DNA from: Jejuia sp040720935
GTDB taxonomy: Bacteria; Bacteroidota; Bacteroidia; Flavobacteriales; Flavobacteriaceae
Direction of reading: 5' to 3'
Assembly (NCBI RefSeq): GCF_040720935.1
Contig: NZ_JBFDAE010000021.1
Span: 1 to 64,000 of the forward strand
Length of the DNA: 64,000 bases
The notes under the pieces were generated by a model. It saw nothing but the letters and a program-made list of their open reading frames with translations. It did no database searches and was not told the origin of the DNA. The position numbers and the translations under genes were made by a program. This document shows, piece by piece, positions 9,638-18,107 of the stretch. Position 1 is the first letter of the stretch. Each line of letters begins with the position of its first letter.

Positions 9638-10228
9638 TTAAACTTTTAGTTCAAGCACCTCAACAACAGCACCAGCCTGCAAATCCCCTAAACGAATAAC
9701 ACCTACCCGAACCCGAACCAAGCGAAGTGTTGGAAACCCCACAGCAGAAGTCATTTTCCGAACCTGACGAAATTTACCTTCGTTCAAAGTTATAGACACC
9801 CAAGAAGTTGGCCCGTGTCTCTCATCCCTAATTTTCTTGGAACGCTTTGGAAGATTTGGCTCGTTTTCTAACGCAAAAGCTTTACAGGGTTTGGTTTGAT
9901 ACTTTTTACCGTCAAAACCAATTTCAACCCCTTTTTGCAATTGCAGTATAGCTTCATCTGAAATAACGCCATCTACAAGTGCATAATACTCTTTATCCAC
10001 TTTTTCACTATTGACGAAGGCGCTCATTTTACCATCTGTGGTGAGCAATAATAAGCCTTCCGATTTTTCATCTAGGCGTCCAATTGCCATAATGCCTTCA
10101 GGAAAATCATGAAGCTCTCCCAAGAAATGTTTCGACTGTTGCTTGGAGTCCTGGCTCCTAAATTGACTTAAAAACCCATAAGGCTTATAGATTATAAAAT
10201 GTTTATGTATCACTTCAGATAGACCCAT
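9638..10228 (-). CDS. rluE: 23S rRNA pseudouridine synthase, RluE type
   Basis: A 196-residue member of the RsuA/RluB/E/F family, without the N-terminal S4 domain, as is usual for RluE (which modifies U2457 of 23S rRNA in E. coli). The catalytic motif is AIGRLDEKSEGLLLLTTDG with nucleophile Asp53, and the C-terminal motif is EGKFRQVRKMTSAVGFPTLR with LVRVRVGVIRLGDL. The N-terminus FIIYKPYGFLSQF is the family's first conserved strand. The gene overlaps the 3' end of topB by 14 bp, so translation of the two is probably coupled. Confidence 0.9.
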   Translation of the reverse strand: MGLSEVIHKHFIIYKPYGFLSQFRSQDSKQQSKHFLGELHDFPEGIMAIGRLDEKSEGLLLLTTDGKMSAFVNSEKVDKEYYALVDGVISDEAILQLQKGVEIGFDGKKYQTKPCKAFALENEPNLPKRSKKIRDERHGPTSWVSITLNEGKFRQVRKMTSAVGFPTLRLVRVRVGVIRLGDLQAGAVVEVLELKV

Positions 10229-12518
10229 TCAAAATACTATAAACCAATTCTTTTGTTGGTTTCTGATTATTCAATTTAGACAGCACTACATCGAAAGTAA
10301 CTTTAAAATCACAACCCGATTTATAAGCACTACAACCATAAGCTGTTTTGCCTTTTAAAACTGTTCCTTTTTTACATTTTGGACAAATAAGCTCGTTTTC
10401 AGACCTGTCAGGTTTTTGAAACCTGACAGGTTTATTTTTAGCCTCCAATTTAAGGTTGAAATTTTCATCAAACCGCAGCAAACCTTCAACCGTACCAGCT
10501 TCTGTTTTAAAACCTTTTAAATTGACCGTAGAACCTTTTTGAAGCAATCTTATAAATTGTTTTTCTGAAATCTTTTTATCATTAAAACTGAATGGCATTA
10601 CAAAATTACATCCAGACTTATAGCTACTACAGCCATAAGCGGACTTCCCCTTTATAATTTGACCTTGTTCGCATTTTGGGCATTTTTCAGCAGAAATACC
10701 TGCGGCTTTCTTAGCTTCAACTTTTGCAGAACGTTTTTTGACAGTTGAGGCATGCGAAATATTGGCACGTTTTTCACTTCTTACCTCATACACCAAAGCA
10801 TCGACCATGCGTTTCATGTTTTTTATGAACGCACCAGCACTAAATTCCCCTTTTTCAATATCCTTTAATTGCTTTTCCCAAGAACCTGTTAACTCTGCCG
10901 ATTTTAATAAATCGTTTTTAATGGTACCTATCAGTTTAACTCCTGTTTCAGTAGGCAACACCTGTTTTTTATTCCGTTTAATATATTTCCTTCTAAAAAG
11001 CGTTTCGATAATATTGGCGCGGGTTGACGGTCTGCCAATACCATTTTCTTTCATCAAATCCCGTAACTCATCATCATCTACCTGTTTTCCTGCGGTTTCC
11101 ATAGCTCGCAACAAAGAAGCTTCTGTAAACTGATTTGGCGGTTTGGTTTCTTTTTCTAAAAACGAAGGTTCATGCGGGCCTTTTTCACCTTTTACAAAGG
11201 TTGGTAAAATCCCAGATTCCTTTTCTTTTTTATCAGGATTTTCAAAAACGATACGCCAGCCCTTTTCCAAAATCTCTTTTCCCGTGGTTTTAAAAGACAC
11301 TTTTGCTGCACGTCCCAAAACCGTGGTGTTTGCAACGATACAATCATCATAAAACACCGCAATAAAGCGTTTTACAATAATATCATACACCTGTTGCTGA
11401 TTGTATTGTAAGCTGGATTGCATTCCCGTTGGAATAATGGCATGGTGGTCTGTAACTTTTTTATCATTAAAGACTTTTGAAGATTTTTTAATCTTTTTTC
11501 CTAAAAGCGGTTGTGTTAATTTTGCGTAGTTGGTCAGGTTTTTCAGAATTCCAGCTACTTTTGGATACACATCATTTGGTAGAAATGTGGTGTCAACTCT
11601 TGGATAAGTGACCACTTTGCGTTCATACAACGCCTGAACGATCTTTAAGGTCTCATCTGCCGTAAACCCGAACTTGGTATTGCAATACACCTGCAAACCC
11701 GTTAAATCGAATAATTTAGGCGCATATTCTTTACCTTTCTTTTTGGTAATGGACTTAATTTCGAAATCGCTTTCCTTAACTTTATTTGCCAAGGCTTCGC
11801 CATCTTCTTTTTTTAAGAAGCGTCCTTCTTCATAACTAAAAAGCGTATCCCTATAAAGCGTTTGAAGCTCCCAATACGGTTGCGGTTTAAAATTTTCAAT
11901 CTCTTTAAATCTGCTCACAACCATTGCCAATGTTGGTGTCTGCACACGTCCAACCGACAATACTTGCTTATAGCCACCATGTTTTACGGTGTATAATCTG
12001 GTGGCGTTTATCCCGAGCAGCCAGTCGCCAATAGCTCTAGAAAAGCCTGCGTAATATAAATTATCGTAATCTGCTGAGGGTTTTAAATTTTTAAAACCTT
12101 CTTTTATGGCTTCGGTAGTTAGGGACGAAATCCATAAACGTTTAACTTCGCCTTTGTAATTAGCCTGGTTCATCACCCAGCGCTGAATGAGTTCTCCCTC
12201 CTGCCCTGCATCGCCGCAGTTTATGATTACTTCGGCCTTATCAAATAAACTTTTTACAATATTGAATTGCTTTTTAATCCCTGAATTTGAAGATACTTTG
12301 GTTTCAAACTTTTCGGGAAGCATGGGCAAGTTATTTAAATCCCAACTTTTCCAATAGGGTTTGTAATCCACAGGTTCTTTAAGCGTGCATAAATGGCCGA
12401 AGGTGTAAGTTACCGCATAACCGTTCCCTTCAAAATAACCATCGCGCTTTGTGCTCGCTCCTAACACAGCAGCTATTTCTCGGGCAACACTTGGTTTTTC
12501 GGCGATACAGACTTTCAT
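10215..12518 (-). CDS. topB: DNA topoisomerase III (type IA) with two C-terminal zinc ribbons
   Basis: A 767-residue type IA topoisomerase relaxing or decatenating DNA through a 5'-phosphotyrosine. The TOPRIM domain holds Glu7 (CIAEKPS) and the acidic motif NCGDAGQEGE at 101-109: Asp103 and Glu107 are kept, but the middle position 105 is Gly where E. coli TopB has Asp. The active Tyr305 lies in VTYPRVDT, a variant of SYPRTDS. Two Cys4 zinc ribbons follow (CPKCEQGQ...YGCSSYKSGC at about 600 and ICPKCKKG...YGCSAYKSGC from 711). The linker at residues 696-706 is encoded by a perfect palindrome. The altered TOPRIM motif looks like a Bacteroidota subfamily trait, so the enzyme is probably active. 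Confidence 0.92.
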   Translation of the reverse strand: MKVCIAEKPSVAREIAAVLGASTKRDGYFEGNGYAVTYTFGHLCTLKEPVDYKPYWKSWDLNNLPMLPEKFETKVSSNSGIKKQFNIVKSLFDKAEVIINCGDAGQEGELIQRWVMNQANYKGEVKRLWISSLTTEAIKEGFKNLKPSADYDNLYYAGFSRAIGDWLLGINATRLYTVKHGGYKQVLSVGRVQTPTLAMVVSRFKEIENFKPQPYWELQTLYRDTLFSYEEGRFLKKEDGEALANKVKESDFEIKSITKKKGKEYAPKLFDLTGLQVYCNTKFGFTADETLKIVQALYERKVVTYPRVDTTFLPNDVYPKVAGILKNLTNYAKLTQPLLGKKIKKSSKVFNDKKVTDHHAIIPTGMQSSLQYNQQQVYDIIVKRFIAVFYDDCIVANTTVLGRAAKVSFKTTGKEILEKGWRIVFENPDKKEKESGILPTFVKGEKGPHEPSFLEKETKPPNQFTEASLLRAMETAGKQVDDDELRDLMKENGIGRPSTRANIIETLFRRKYIKRNKKQVLPTETGVKLIGTIKNDLLKSAELTGSWEKQLKDIEKGEFSAGAFIKNMKRMVDALVYEVRSEKRANISHASTVKKRSAKVEAKKAAGISAEKCPKCEQGQIIKGKSAYGCSSYKSGCNFVMPFSFNDKKISEKQFIRLLQKGSTVNLKGFKTEAGTVEGLLRFDENFNLKLEAKNKPVRFQKPDRSENELICPKCKKGTVLKGKTAYGCSAYKSGCDFKVTFDVVLSKLNNQKPTKELVYSILNGSI
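10403..10431. repeat. Perfect 13-bp palindromic repeat inside topB
   Basis: ACCTGTCAGGTTT (10403-10415) and AAACCTGACAGGT (10419-10431) are perfect inverted arms around the 3-nt loop TTG. The sequence type, AAACCTGACAGGT, is one I know from intergenic spacers of many Bacteroidota. Here it lies within the topB frame and encodes part of the linker KPVRFQKPDRSE between the zinc ribbons without breaking the frame. Confidence 0.85.
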
Positions 12519-12879
12519 TTACGTTTCTTAAAATAGAAACGCAAATTAGAAATTTTAATGGCTTTTTTAAAAGGGAGTTGTTAGGAGTTATTAACTGGTT
12601 TTGTGATGTAGAAATTTATGGTTCGTTTAACGGTTGGCTATATTAAAAGTAGCGCTGAAAACATGCTGTTACTTTTCGGATTAAACACAAGCCGTCCCGA
12701 AGCTTCGGGATTAAATTTTACTGTTTACCTGCCGGCAGGCAGGTCTTTTTTATTGGAAGCCGTCTCCCGAATAGTCGGGATAAAAATTTGGCGACTTTCC
12801 AAAAATGCCCAAACCTTAGTGTTGGCAACCAATTGCGCTATTTTATATACATTGTAGCCATTAGTACTTTCCGCCCAAG
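12519..12879. repeat. Repeat-rich spacer upstream of topB
   Basis: No gene. It holds palindromes of three kinds: GTCCCGAAGCTTCGGGAT near 12695, CCTGCCGGCAGGCAGG near 12727, and CTCCCGAATAGTCGGGAT near 12763. Similar sequences recur at 18.0, 21.2 and 34.7 kb. The segment at about 12780-12870 (CCAAACCTTAGTGTTGGCAA then ACATTGTAGCCATTAG) looks like another dispersed flavobacterial repeat, but its family is not identified. Two short open frames here are judged to be chance. Confidence 0.6.
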
Positions 12880-13008
12880 TTAAACATTCAGAGATAATTT
12901 CAAGCTTCCGCCCAATCCTTCTCGAATAATTCTCATCAGAGTAGAAAGTCGGATGTCACTTGCGTTATTTTCAATTCGGGAAATATAACTTTTAGTCGTT
13001 CCTGTAAA
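12880..13008 (-). pseudogene. XRE/HigA-like antitoxin or regulator, C-terminal remnant
   Basis: The minus strand reads FTGTTKSYISRIENNASDIR and then STLMRIIREGLGGSLKLSLNV before TAA at 12880-12882. This is the recognition helix and C-terminal tail of an XRE-family helix-turn-helix protein of the kind paired with HigB-type toxins. Sequence upstream of 13008 (toward 13234) does not continue the frame, and no start or toxin gene is seen. The spacer 13009-13234 holds no other feature apart from a CAGTCGGCAGACAGG repeat copy near 13140. Confidence 0.6.
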
Positions 13009-13234
13009 GGTTAGCTAATTAGATAACATTAAACAAGTTTTATTCCAGGATTTTGATTCGAAAAACGGATTTCAGAATATTAATGGCAATATTCCATGGA
13101 CATGAAATCGTTTCAATGTTTTATATCCGACGTTACTTCCCAGTCGGCAGACAGGAACGAAATTAGCTAATTTTTCCAATAAATATAAGTTCTACCAGTT
13201 TATTTCTAAAGGTTTTACAACTGACATAAACTTG

Positions 13235-15412
13235 CTATACCAACACATTCTCTAAATTAGAATCTACACAAAAAATACCAGATATTCGGGACTCGTAAAC
13301 GATACTAATCATGTCCGCAGTTGTCATATCGGCATCAACACTGAATATATTAACATCGGCATTTCTATATTTTTTAACGTTTTCTAAAAGATTGCCACCT
13401 TTAACATTAATAGTAGTTTTATTGGGAAATCTAACCATCGTTTTGATATCCTCAATATCTGTTTCAGAAAATTTTGAATTCGGATTTTCATCAACAATAA
13501 TGGCGTCAATTTCACCTTTCCAGTTCTTACAAATAAGAAGTGACAGAAGGGTTGATAAATCATTGTTTCCAATATTAAAAGTTTCTTTCCAATTTGCAGG
13601 AACATTTGTTAACCAGAGATTTATGTTTTTTTCAATAGCTAAACTTGCTGTAGAAAAAGGAATATACATAATCATTCCAAAGTTGTTCTTTTTAACATCT
13701 GCTATTAGTTTGCCGTAAAAATCGAGATTGGCATTTCCTGTATCAACACTTACAAAAATAACATTGGGCTTAAAAAAAGCAGCATTAAGAGATTGCATAC
13801 TAATATTGATAGTGGTATTGAGCTCCCTGTTTTCAACAAATGCATAGGACACAGAAATACCGCTTTCCTTATATTTCTGGGAAGCATTTTGTAAAAATAC
13901 TTCGATATTTTTCTGTTCTTCTGGATTTTCATGGAGCAACGAGAGTATTTTAATAGACCCGTTGGGGTGCACAATAGAATGAATGAGCTTGTAGGAACTC
14001 CTAATTTCCTTCGGCATGGTCATAGGGATTAAAAGGTCTGGACGCCATGACCTTACTTCTTTTTGAGGGCTCAGGTTACTAGATTTTTTTGTAGCCCATT
14101 CTGCTAGTGCTGTAAAAAGACCACTTCGGGAATCGCCTGCTTCCGATTTCAATTTTAAATTCACCAGATAGAAGTAAAACAGAAAAATTAATATGAGCGA
14201 GGTCAACGCAACAATGACATTAATAACAAACATAATAGCAATGGACCCAAAAGCGCCTATAGCCGGCACAATTAACGGCACTTTTAATGTTGGTCTATAA
14301 CTAGGCAAACTCAAGGATTGCTCTACAAGAACAACGATATTGACCATAGCATAGGTTATCATAAAAAACATAGTAAGAATGGGAGCAATGGTATTTAAAT
14401 CCCGTAGTGATATGCCTATAAACACAATAATTGCAGTTATTAGCATAGAATTTATGGGTTCTCCTTTTTTTGATGTTTTTGCAAGCTCTTTGCTTTTTGG
14501 CAAAATCCCCTTTTCGGCCAATGCTAGCATAATTCGCGGCGCACCTATAAAAGAGCCTAAAGCCGATGACAACGTAGCCCCTAATAAACCAGCAAGCACA
14601 ATAGGACTATAAAGAGCTTTGTCTATAAACAAATTATAGTTTGATGTCATTTCATCAGGAGTTGCCAAAAGTGAGGCCACAAATATTAAACTGATATAAA
14701 TAAATGTTGTTAAAATGACTGCCGAAATCGTGCCTTTAGGAATACTTTTTCGTGGACTCGTCAAATCTCCAGACATATTAGCACCAGCCATTACACCTGT
14801 TACTGCTGGAAAGAAAACTGCAAAAACGACCCAAAAGGATGTACCGCCGAAATTATTTTCTATAGATCCCGGGTACTTACCAAATAACTCGAAGTCATAA
14901 TTTAAATCACTAACAAAAAGGGCACCGTAGATAGAAATTAGAGACAAAACAATAATACCAAGAATGACATATTGAATTTTAAAAGCAAAACTTGTGCTAA
15001 TAAACGCAATGGTCATAACTACTGAAAAAATTAGAACATCTAGCAATAACGGATTAAAATAAGGCAATATGGAAACCAACCCTTCTCTAAATCCAAAAAC
15101 ATACATCGCTACGGCCAGAGCTTGGGCGATATAAAATGGAATGCCAATGGCTCCTCCAATTTCTAGGCCTAAAGATTTTGAGATAATACTAAAAGCCCCA
15201 CCAGCACCAATACGAACATTAGTAGTAATGGACGACAAACTTAATGCTGTTGTTAATGTAATGGCAACCGAAATGAATAAAATGGCTAACGCCCCAACAA
15301 TACCGGCATTACCTACAACCCATGGTTGACGAATATACATGATGACACCAAGTATGGTTAAGGTAGTTGGCGTGAAAACTCCAGCAAGTGTTCCGAATGT
15401 TTTCTTACTCAT
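13235..15412 (-). CDS. SLC12-like amino acid permease / cation-chloride cotransporter family protein
   Basis: A 725-residue inner-membrane transporter of the APC superfamily. Residues 1-430 hold about 12 transmembrane helices starting with the signature FGTLAGVFTPTTLTILGVIM and YIRQPWVVGNAG, which are typical of the SLC12 (Na-K-Cl / K-Cl cotransporter) branch. Residues 435-725 form a soluble C-terminal domain with alternating beta-strands and helices resembling the SLC12 cytosolic domain. It probably couples movement of cations and chloride or amino acids; the substrate cannot be read from sequence. Transcribed alone. Confidence 0.85.
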   Translation of the reverse strand: MSKKTFGTLAGVFTPTTLTILGVIMYIRQPWVVGNAGIVGALAILFISVAITLTTALSLSSITTNVRIGAGGAFSIISKSLGLEIGGAIGIPFYIAQALAVAMYVFGFREGLVSILPYFNPLLLDVLIFSVVMTIAFISTSFAFKIQYVILGIIVLSLISIYGALFVSDLNYDFELFGKYPGSIENNFGGTSFWVVFAVFFPAVTGVMAGANMSGDLTSPRKSIPKGTISAVILTTFIYISLIFVASLLATPDEMTSNYNLFIDKALYSPIVLAGLLGATLSSALGSFIGAPRIMLALAEKGILPKSKELAKTSKKGEPINSMLITAIIVFIGISLRDLNTIAPILTMFFMITYAMVNIVVLVEQSLSLPSYRPTLKVPLIVPAIGAFGSIAIMFVINVIVALTSLILIFLFYFYLVNLKLKSEAGDSRSGLFTALAEWATKKSSNLSPQKEVRSWRPDLLIPMTMPKEIRSSYKLIHSIVHPNGSIKILSLLHENPEEQKNIEVFLQNASQKYKESGISVSYAFVENRELNTTINISMQSLNAAFFKPNVIFVSVDTGNANLDFYGKLIADVKKNNFGMIMYIPFSTASLAIEKNINLWLTNVPANWKETFNIGNNDLSTLLSLLICKNWKGEIDAIIVDENPNSKFSETDIEDIKTMVRFPNKTTINVKGGNLLENVKKYRNADVNIFSVDADMTTADMISIVYESRISGIFCVDSNLENVLV

Positions 15413-15751
15413 GTTTAAAATATTTTAATTCAATTCTCGAACTCACGTTGCTTGTTTTTTGCCTGTGCCACTTCAACTTTAACCGATATAAAAATCGGTT
15501 GAAGGCTTTACATCCTGCACAATACTAAGTTCGGTAATTTTTCTGATAAAGCCAAGTCCTAGCAATTGATTTCTAAATGTTTTGGGACGGGCAGGGTTCG
15601 CGTTAGAGGTTGCAGCCCCTTGTGTTAACGAATAAAAGACCACCCTAGAAGCCACGGAAAACAAAAAACCCAAAGACTTTTTTAAAGGGAATTGTTAACC
15701 ACATTAAATAGCATTTAACACTACATCACAATGATTTAAGGTGCGAAATAT
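15413..15751. other. Spacer between divergent transporter and fibrinogen-like genes
   Basis: No convincing gene. A hairpin AACCGAT/ATCGGTT lies at 15481-15500. A minus-strand 64-codon frame (15479-15673) has an implausible composition and no recognisable homology, so it is not annotated. Confidence 0.5.
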
Positions 15752-15780
15752 TTTGTACTTACATATTTTGTATATATTTG
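15752..15780 (+). promoter_or_regulatory. Bacteroidota-type vegetative promoter for the fibrinogen-like gene
   Basis: TTTG at 15752-15755 and TATATTTG at 15773-15780, separated by 17 bp, match the Bacteroidota -33/-7 consensus (TTTG and TAnnTTTG). The -7 box lies 38 bp before the ATG at 15819, a normal distance. Confidence 0.65.
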
Positions 15781-15818
15781 TTGCGTAAAATTGTTATTTC
15801 TCTCACATTCTCTCCCAA

Positions 15819-16967
15819 ATGATTAAAAAAAACATACGTTTTGTCGTTTTGCTATTGCTTATTGATTTTTATGGTTTCGCTCAAGTAGGCATAGGCACCA
15901 CCAACCCAGACCCGTCCTCTATCTTGGATGTTGAATCTACAACCCAAGGATTTTTACCTCCCAGAATGACTTCGTTACAAAGAGATAATATTACTGCTCC
16001 TGCCGAAGGCTTGTTAATTTACAACCTCGATAGTAATTGTTTTCAGTTTTATAAAGGTGCTTTATGGTCTGGTTGTTTAGGGGAATCTCCCACTAACACT
16101 TTAGATTGTGGGTCTATAACAGTAAATGGTGCTTATTCTGTTGGTAACGCTTTAAATTTCAGTAATACAATAACTGTAAATGTGCTTGTTAATGCTATAG
16201 AAACTTATACCATAAGTACAAATACTGTGAATGGCTATAGCTTTTCCAGGTCTGGGGCTTTTGGTTCTATTGGTTTAAATACCATTACGCTAACGGGAAC
16301 AGGTACTCCAACATTGGCCCAAACGGATACTTTTACCATTACTTTTGCGGGGAAGGACGATACTTGCACCACAGATGTAACTGTGACAACAACTTTACCC
16401 AATTGCCTAGCATATCTTAATGCTGGATTCACTACTGATGGCGTCTATACCATTGACCCTGATGGTGCTGGAGCTAACCCCGCTTATGATTGTTATTGCG
16501 ACATGACTAATGATGGTGGTGGTTGGACACTCGTGTTTAATCATAATACTGTTGGCGGTTATTTTGCAAACGACGTTGAAGCTAATGAATTTAATATTGC
16601 TTCGCCCAATATAACTACTAATAAATATTCCATTTTAAGCAAATTGGATGAGCTGATAAGTGCGGCACCTTACGAGTTTAGATTACATTATCCCGGAGTG
16701 GGCATCACAAACCATTGGAGCCAGACTTTTGACCCCAGAAGTGGCGGCTCCCCAACTAGGCCCGTACCAGGATACACAGCTATAAGCATTGGGGCTGCGG
16801 GTAGTCGTTGGGGTGGTTTGGAAACTTCTGGAGCAAGCACCTATTTGGATGGCTCTGTAAATCACGGAAATTGGTGGTATTCGATTGGAAGTATTGGTCC
16901 CTTTGGCGGTGGCGGTGTTCCTGGACCTAGCTCCGTAGTTACACAAGTAAGGCTATTTGTTAGATAA
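15819..16967 (+). CDS. Secreted protein with fibrinogen-like domain
   Basis: A 382-residue exported protein (signal peptide 1-21). Residues 22-90 carry the segment VGIGTTNPDPSSILDVESTT with RMTSLQRDNI and GLLIYNLDSNCFQFYKG, a head region found at the start of many Bacteroidota surface and tail-fibre-like proteins. A beta-rich middle (about 95-190) precedes a fibrinogen-related domain (about 192-380) recognisable by YDCYCDMTNDGGGWTLVFN. Such domains bind sugars or proteins, suggesting an adhesin. I see no T9SS sorting domain; the C-terminus ends VVTQVRLFVR. A good promoter precedes it. Confidence 0.75.
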   Translation: MIKKNIRFVVLLLLIDFYGFAQVGIGTTNPDPSSILDVESTTQGFLPPRMTSLQRDNITAPAEGLLIYNLDSNCFQFYKGALWSGCLGESPTNTLDCGSITVNGAYSVGNALNFSNTITVNVLVNAIETYTISTNTVNGYSFSRSGAFGSIGLNTITLTGTGTPTLAQTDTFTITFAGKDDTCTTDVTVTTTLPNCLAYLNAGFTTDGVYTIDPDGAGANPAYDCYCDMTNDGGGWTLVFNHNTVGGYFANDVEANEFNIASPNITTNKYSILSKLDELISAAPYEFRLHYPGVGITNHWSQTFDPRSGGSPTRPVPGYTAISIGAAGSRWGGLETSGASTYLDGSVNHGNWWYSIGSIGPFGGGGVPGPSSVVTQVRLFVR

Positions 16968-17005
16968 TTACACTTATCGTAAAATACAAATCGAAAGAGT
17001 GCCTG

Positions 17006-17866
17006 TTATTTCACATCTTTCCCCTTTGTTTCAGTAGCATTTGACTTTACATGTAAGTCCATTTGAGGGAAGGGTATAGCGATATTGTTTTCATCAAATT
17101 TTCGACTGATATTTCTACGGATATCACTTTTCACTTTACTTATTCGAAATATATTCTGACTAAAAAATAACACCTGAAAATCTAATGATGAATTTCCAAA
17201 ATTCACTAATCGCGCTTCGGTCGATTCACGATTAAACACATCAGAATGTTCAAATGCACTTTCTTCCAAAATTCTTATAACTAAATCTATATCACTTCCA
17301 TAAGCAACACCAACATCAATTCTAAAGCGTGTCTTCATGGTTTGGTGGCTCCAGTTTATAACTTTATTGGTGGTGATTAATGAATTTGGAATTATAATAG
17401 AGACATCGTCTGTGTTTAAGGCTTTTGATGTCCGCAATCCAATGGTTTGAATTTTAACGATATCACCATCGATGTCCAAAACATCATCTATTTTTATAGT
17501 TTGTTCTGAAAGTAAAATTATTCCAGATATAATATCGTTAAATGTTTGCTGCAACCCTAAACCTATGCCAACAAGTAAAGCTGCAGAACCAGCTATTAAT
17601 ACAGTAACTTTAATACCAATGGCTTCTAAAACAAGCGCAATTGTAATAACCCATATTACATATCTAATGATTTGAAACAGGGCAAATACACTCCCTCTAT
17701 TAAGATTTCTAAACTTACGTTTACGAAAAAGTGCTTTCTTTATTAGCCATAATATTAATTTGGTAACGAGAATAATTACCAAAACAGTCACTAAGGTATA
17801 AACCCGTATCGTGTTTTCGCCTATACTGATAAGCTCAAGTTCCAAAAATTCGCTTAATGTTTCCAT
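17006..17866 (-). CDS. Small-conductance mechanosensitive channel (MscS family)
   Basis: A 286-residue MscS-family channel that opens under membrane tension to release solutes on osmotic downshock. Three transmembrane helices (about 21-41, 60-80, 84-105) precede the pore-lining segment AALLVGIGLGLQQTFNDIIS. The beta domain follows (IKIDDVLDIDGDIVKIQTIG, then DVSIIIPNSLITTNKVINWS), and a C-terminal alpha/beta domain to about residue 270. Size matches the short MscS class. Transcribed alone on the minus strand. Confidence 0.9.
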   Translation of the reverse strand: METLSEFLELELISIGENTIRVYTLVTVLVIILVTKLILWLIKKALFRKRKFRNLNRGSVFALFQIIRYVIWVITIALVLEAIGIKVTVLIAGSAALLVGIGLGLQQTFNDIISGIILLSEQTIKIDDVLDIDGDIVKIQTIGLRTSKALNTDDVSIIIPNSLITTNKVINWSHQTMKTRFRIDVGVAYGSDIDLVIRILEESAFEHSDVFNRESTEARLVNFGNSSLDFQVLFFSQNIFRISKVKSDIRRNISRKFDENNIAIPFPQMDLHVKSNATETKGKDVK

Positions 17867-17911
17867 GATGTTCTTTTACTGCTAAATAACTTTAATGGGT
17901 ATGAAATAGGA

Positions 17912-18090
17912 TTTGCAGCGCTTCGACTGCGCTCAGGACAGGCTCATCTTTTTTTTAAAAACTTTTAAAATACCGTTTGCCCAGAACCATGATGTTGCAG
18001 ATTGTCGCGTTGTAACCTCCCTATCTGCCGACAGACAGACCTAAAATAGCGTCTGTTATAAAAAGGCCAACCTTCTAGCAGGCAGGCACC
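17912..18090. repeat. Cluster of dispersed intergenic repeats
   Basis: The 240-bp spacer between the MscS and acyltransferase genes contains GCGCTTCGACTGCGCTCAGG near 17918, a dispersed repeat I know from other Flavobacteriaceae, then CTGCCGACAGACAGAC near 18021 and AGCAGGCAGGCA near 18078, both variants of the CTGCCGGCAGGCAG family. No gene or promoter is recognised. Confidence 0.5.
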
Positions 18091-18107
18091 CAAAAAACAT
18101 ATTTAAT

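Noticed and set aside
12449..12857. Two plus-strand frames of 65 and 79 codons upstream of topB
   Set aside because: They overlap the topB start or translate palindromic repeats.
12780..12880. Integron attC-like site near the AACACTAAGG sequence
   Set aside because: No paired core sites and no integrase; looks like a dispersed repeat.
15479..15673. Minus-strand 64-codon frame in the spacer before the fibrinogen-like gene
   Set aside because: Odd composition, crosses a hairpin, no recognised family; possibly decayed DNA.
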